Shown piece by piece: positions 39,762 to 42,036 of a stretch of DNA of 42,036 bases. The notes under the pieces were generated by a model that was not told where the DNA came from, did no database searches, and saw only the letters and a list, made by a program, of their open reading frames with translations. How positions within the stretch are numbered: position 1 is the first letter of the stretch; each line of letters begins with the position of its first letter. The translations under genes were made by a program, and so were the position numbers. Origin of the DNA: Streptomyces griseus (lineage in GTDB: Bacteria > Actinomycetota > Actinomycetes > Streptomycetales > Streptomycetaceae); assembly GCA_002154345.1 (NCBI GenBank), contig MUNB01000076.1:1-42036 (forward strand). The letters run 5' to 3'.

Positions 39762-41846
39762 CTACTGCGGGCGCCAGGCCCAGGGGGTCGCGTCCGGCCC
39801 GAACCCCACGACGACGGGCCGCCCGCCCGCCCCGAGGTGGAGGGCGGCACCGTCCAGGGCGACCGGGCCCCGCGACCGTACGGCAGTGCCCTCGGCGGTA
39901 CGCAGCTGGATCCGGCCCTCCGCGGTCCGGCCGAGCAGGACCGGGCCGCCCGGCGCGGCGGCGGCGGCGGTCACCGGACCGTACCCGCCGAAGCGGGGCG
40001 CGGGGGCGGGGTCGGCCCGGACGGCGGTGAGCCGTTCCCGTGCGGCCGGCCGGTAGTACAGCTCCACGGACCCGTCGGGCGCCGGGAGCGCGCCGGGCGC
40101 GTGCGCGGGAACGGGGGAGCCGGTGAGCTGGGTACGGGCGGTGACATCGGTCCCCGGGGCGTCCTGGGTCCAGTGGTGCACGGCGTGGTGCCCGGCCGCA
40201 TACACATGGACGCGCCCCGCCGCGTCCACGACCGCGCTCAGCCCGTCCTGCACCTCGCCGCCGCCCATGTCGCGCCAGCCGCTCCAGCGGCCGGTGACCG
40301 CGTCGCGCACCCGGGTGCTGAGCCCCTTCTCCGCGTTGCGTACGAAGAGGTGGACGCGGCCGTCCGGCGCGGTGACGGCGACCGGTGTCCCTGTGCGGCG
40401 GCCGTGGTCGCGGCCCGTCGCGGGGTTGCCGAGCCCCCGCCAGGCCAGGAAGGGGCCGTCCGGTGAGCGCTGTTCCAGGAGCACGATCTCGCGCTCGTCG
40501 GGCCCGCCCCGTCCGCCGAGCGCAGCGAACCGCAGCCCGAACAGCAGCTGCCGTCCGTCCGCCGTCGTCGCGGAGCCCAGCACCGGGGCGAGCGGACCGC
40601 CGCCGAGGTCGTCCGGCGCGTCCCGGAGCCCGCTGCCGGGCGCGCTCTCGCTCCACCGCACGGCCCGCAGCCCCAGCACCCCGTAGACGGTGAGCCGCCC
40701 GTCAGGGGCGGCGGCGACGACGGCCCGGGGGCCCGGGTAGCGGTGCTGGGTGGAGCGGACCCAGCCCTTGCGGTTGGTCAGCGGCCGGTCGCCGCCGACG
40801 TTGTAGTCGCCGCAGCCGGACGGGTTGCCGCACTCCCAGTCGGGTGCGCCGCCGTACGGGACGAGGTGGGCGGCCTTCCGCTCCAGCACCGCGGGCGGCA
40901 GGTTCTTGGGCCAGTGCCGGTTGTAGTACCCGCGGAACGCGGCGACGACGAACCCGGGCACCGGCTCCCCGCGCCCCGTCGTGGCCGCCACCCAGCGGAT
41001 CAGGGCCGCCCAGGCGAAGCCGGCGGCGGCGGTGTGGTCGGCGTGGTCGGAGTACCCGTGCTGCTCGCTGTCGCGGCGGCGCTCGTACTCGCTGCTGAAC
41101 TGGAGGTCGGGGTCCGGGTCGAGGGTGTGCACGAGCGTCGGCCGGTACTCCTCCAGCAGCCCGACGAGCACGTCGACGAGGGAGTCGTACGTGTAGGAGC
41201 CGGCCCGCTCCAGCGGCGAGTCGTCGGCGACGACGGTACGCAGCACCAGCCGGCGGTCCTGCCAGAGACTGGGCAGCCCGAGACGGCCGCGTGCGGTGTG
41301 CATCGCGGTGTTCAGGAAGACCAGTTCGACCCGGCGCACCCCGTCGACCAGGATGTTCAGCTCGGCCCGGTGGCCGCCGCGCAGGGAGACCACGGACTTC
41401 TGCCAGGGCGTGAACCGGTCGAGCCCGAGCAGCTCGGCGTACGCCTGGCGCAGGCCCTGATGGCGGGACGAGGAGTACGCGGCCCGGTCGGGGGCCGGGC
41501 GCGGGGCCCCGGGAACCTTGTTCAGCCCGTCGGCCTCGCCCGCCGTGAGGTAGACGCAGACCACGGGCGTCCCGGCGTCGAGGGCCTCCCGGGTGTCCGG
41601 GTTCATGAAGTACAGGTCGTCGTCGGGGTGGGCCAGCAGCTGCATCAGCAGCGCCCGCCGCGCCCTGCTGATCGCCAGCCCGGGCGCGGGGTCGGGCACC
41701 GGGCCCCGGCGGCGCGGCGCCGGCACGGAACATCCGGCGAGCGCGGCCGCCGCGGCGGTGGCCCCGGCGGCGAGCAGAGCCGTGCGCCGGGGCGGGCCGG
41801 TCCGCCGGGGCAGGTCCGTCCGAGGCAGGGCAGATCGATCCGTCAC
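39762..41846 (-). CDS. PIG-L family deacetylase, Tat-type lipoprotein with C-terminal beta-propeller-like domain
   Basis: PIG-L/LmbE proteins are zinc N-deacetylases acting on N-acetylglucosamine-type groups. 694 aa from GTG 41846. The N terminus has twin arginines (PPRRTALLAAG, R20-R21), an Ala-rich core and lipobox LAGC with C39, so it is probably exported folded by Tat and lipid-anchored. The catalytic domain (about 66-340) has AHPDDD at 72-77 (usually AHPDDE) and the distal zinc histidines in YSDHADH (265-271). From about residue 370 the protein consists of repeats with a PDGR-hydrophobic pattern (APDGRLTVYG, APDGRVHLFV, DAAGRVHVYA, APDGSVELYY), typical of propeller blades that bind sugars. 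It likely trims cell-surface or external glycans; the substrate is unknown. Confidence 0.88.
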   Translation of the reverse strand: MTDRSALPRTDLPRRTGPPRRTALLAAGATAAAAALAGCSVPAPRRRGPVPDPAPGLAISRARRALLMQLLAHPDDDLYFMNPDTREALDAGTPVVCVYLTAGEADGLNKVPGAPRPAPDRAAYSSSRHQGLRQAYAELLGLDRFTPWQKSVVSLRGGHRAELNILVDGVRRVELVFLNTAMHTARGRLGLPSLWQDRRLVLRTVVADDSPLERAGSYTYDSLVDVLVGLLEEYRPTLVHTLDPDPDLQFSSEYERRRDSEQHGYSDHADHTAAAGFAWAALIRWVAATTGRGEPVPGFVVAAFRGYYNRHWPKNLPPAVLERKAAHLVPYGGAPDWECGNPSGCGDYNVGGDRPLTNRKGWVRSTQHRYPGPRAVVAAAPDGRLTVYGVLGLRAVRWSESAPGSGLRDAPDDLGGGPLAPVLGSATTADGRQLLFGLRFAALGGRGGPDEREIVLLEQRSPDGPFLAWRGLGNPATGRDHGRRTGTPVAVTAPDGRVHLFVRNAEKGLSTRVRDAVTGRWSGWRDMGGGEVQDGLSAVVDAAGRVHVYAAGHHAVHHWTQDAPGTDVTARTQLTGSPVPAHAPGALPAPDGSVELYYRPAARERLTAVRADPAPAPRFGGYGPVTAAAAAPGGPVLLGRTAEGRIQLRTAEGTAVRSRGPVALDGAALHLGAGGRPVVVGFGPDATPWAWRPQ

Positions 41847-42036
41847 GCCGGGTGCTCCGTCCGCTTCCGCTTCCCCCGCAGCGGGCGAACGGTCGCCCTG
41901 TCCTGCGTACTCCTTGGTCCGTGCGCAGGTCAGCGGCGGTCGAGCCGTGCCTGCGGGGGAGTAGACGGAGGGAGGTGCGTGCGGGTTGCCCGGTCAGGGT
42001 GCGGGGTTGCGCACCTGACACGCGCCGACGGCGTCT
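41847..42036. other. Upstream region of the PIG-L gene, window end
   Basis: 190 bases without a gene. I see a possible GGAG ribosome site for the PIG-L GTG but no convincing promoter, hairpin or coding signal before the window ends. Confidence 0.4.

Overview
This window is a stretch of a Streptomyces chromosome (or a very close actinobacterial relative). The support is very high GC with strong third-position bias, many GTG starts and one TTG start, TGA-dominated stops with 1-4 bp start/stop overlaps, and a gene order that matches the known Streptomyces rpoB region. A second, partial set of nuo genes is followed by a peptidase/membrane-protein group, then tRNA-rpmG-hotdog dehydratases-murB, then secE-nusG-rplKA-lipoprotein-rplJL-rpoBC-rpsLG-fusA-tuf. 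I see no CRISPR, insertion sequence, integrase or biosynthetic cluster. This is core housekeeping DNA with a few accessory genes between the blocks.

Layout. 1-6375 (+): the distal half of a nuo operon (nuoJ, cut at the window edge, then K, L, M, N), with neighbours overlapping by 1-4 bp, encoding the membrane proton-pumping arm of complex I. 6492-8831 (+): small membrane proteins: an MscL-type channel with a Cys4 tail, an HtpX-like M48 peptidase overlapping a YccF protein, and a GlsB/YeaQ protein. 8853-10775 (-): an alkylation-repair pair (ogt, alkB) and yajQ. 10942-13542: tRNA-Tyr, an NAD(P)-binding protein and a cytosine-deaminase-like protein (both -), then tRNA-Thr and tRNA-Met (+). 13631-15932 (+): rpmG, a hadA/hadB-like dehydratase pair and murB. 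15971-19667: an SDR-type gene divergent from a tetR gene with a palindromic site between them, then adenosine deaminase and an aspartate aminotransferase (both -). 19880-37999 (+): tRNA-Trp and the transcription/translation core. 38229 to the end: a small membrane protein (+), then a secreted S1 protease and a Tat-type PIG-L lipoprotein (both -).

How it works together. Most genes serve growth: respiration (nuo), export (secE), transcription elongation (nusG), RNA polymerase (rpoBC), ribosome and elongation factors. Regulation is visible as promoter-like hexamers ahead of tRNA-Thr, rplJ, rpoB and rpsL, an L10-type leader ahead of rplJ, and strong hairpins after nearly every unit. Three consecutive hairpins separate rplL from rpoB and a long one lies between fusA and tuf.

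Most interesting points: the cytosine-deaminase-like protein keeps three metal-binding histidines but appears to have lost the catalytic Glu, His and Asp; a perfect 19-bp low-GC palindrome lies upstream of the secreted protease; three nuo subunits carry in-frame tandem repeats in tails or loops; MscL has a zinc-ribbon-like tail; murB may be translated from a leaderless mRNA. I did not find a clearly new multi-gene system here.
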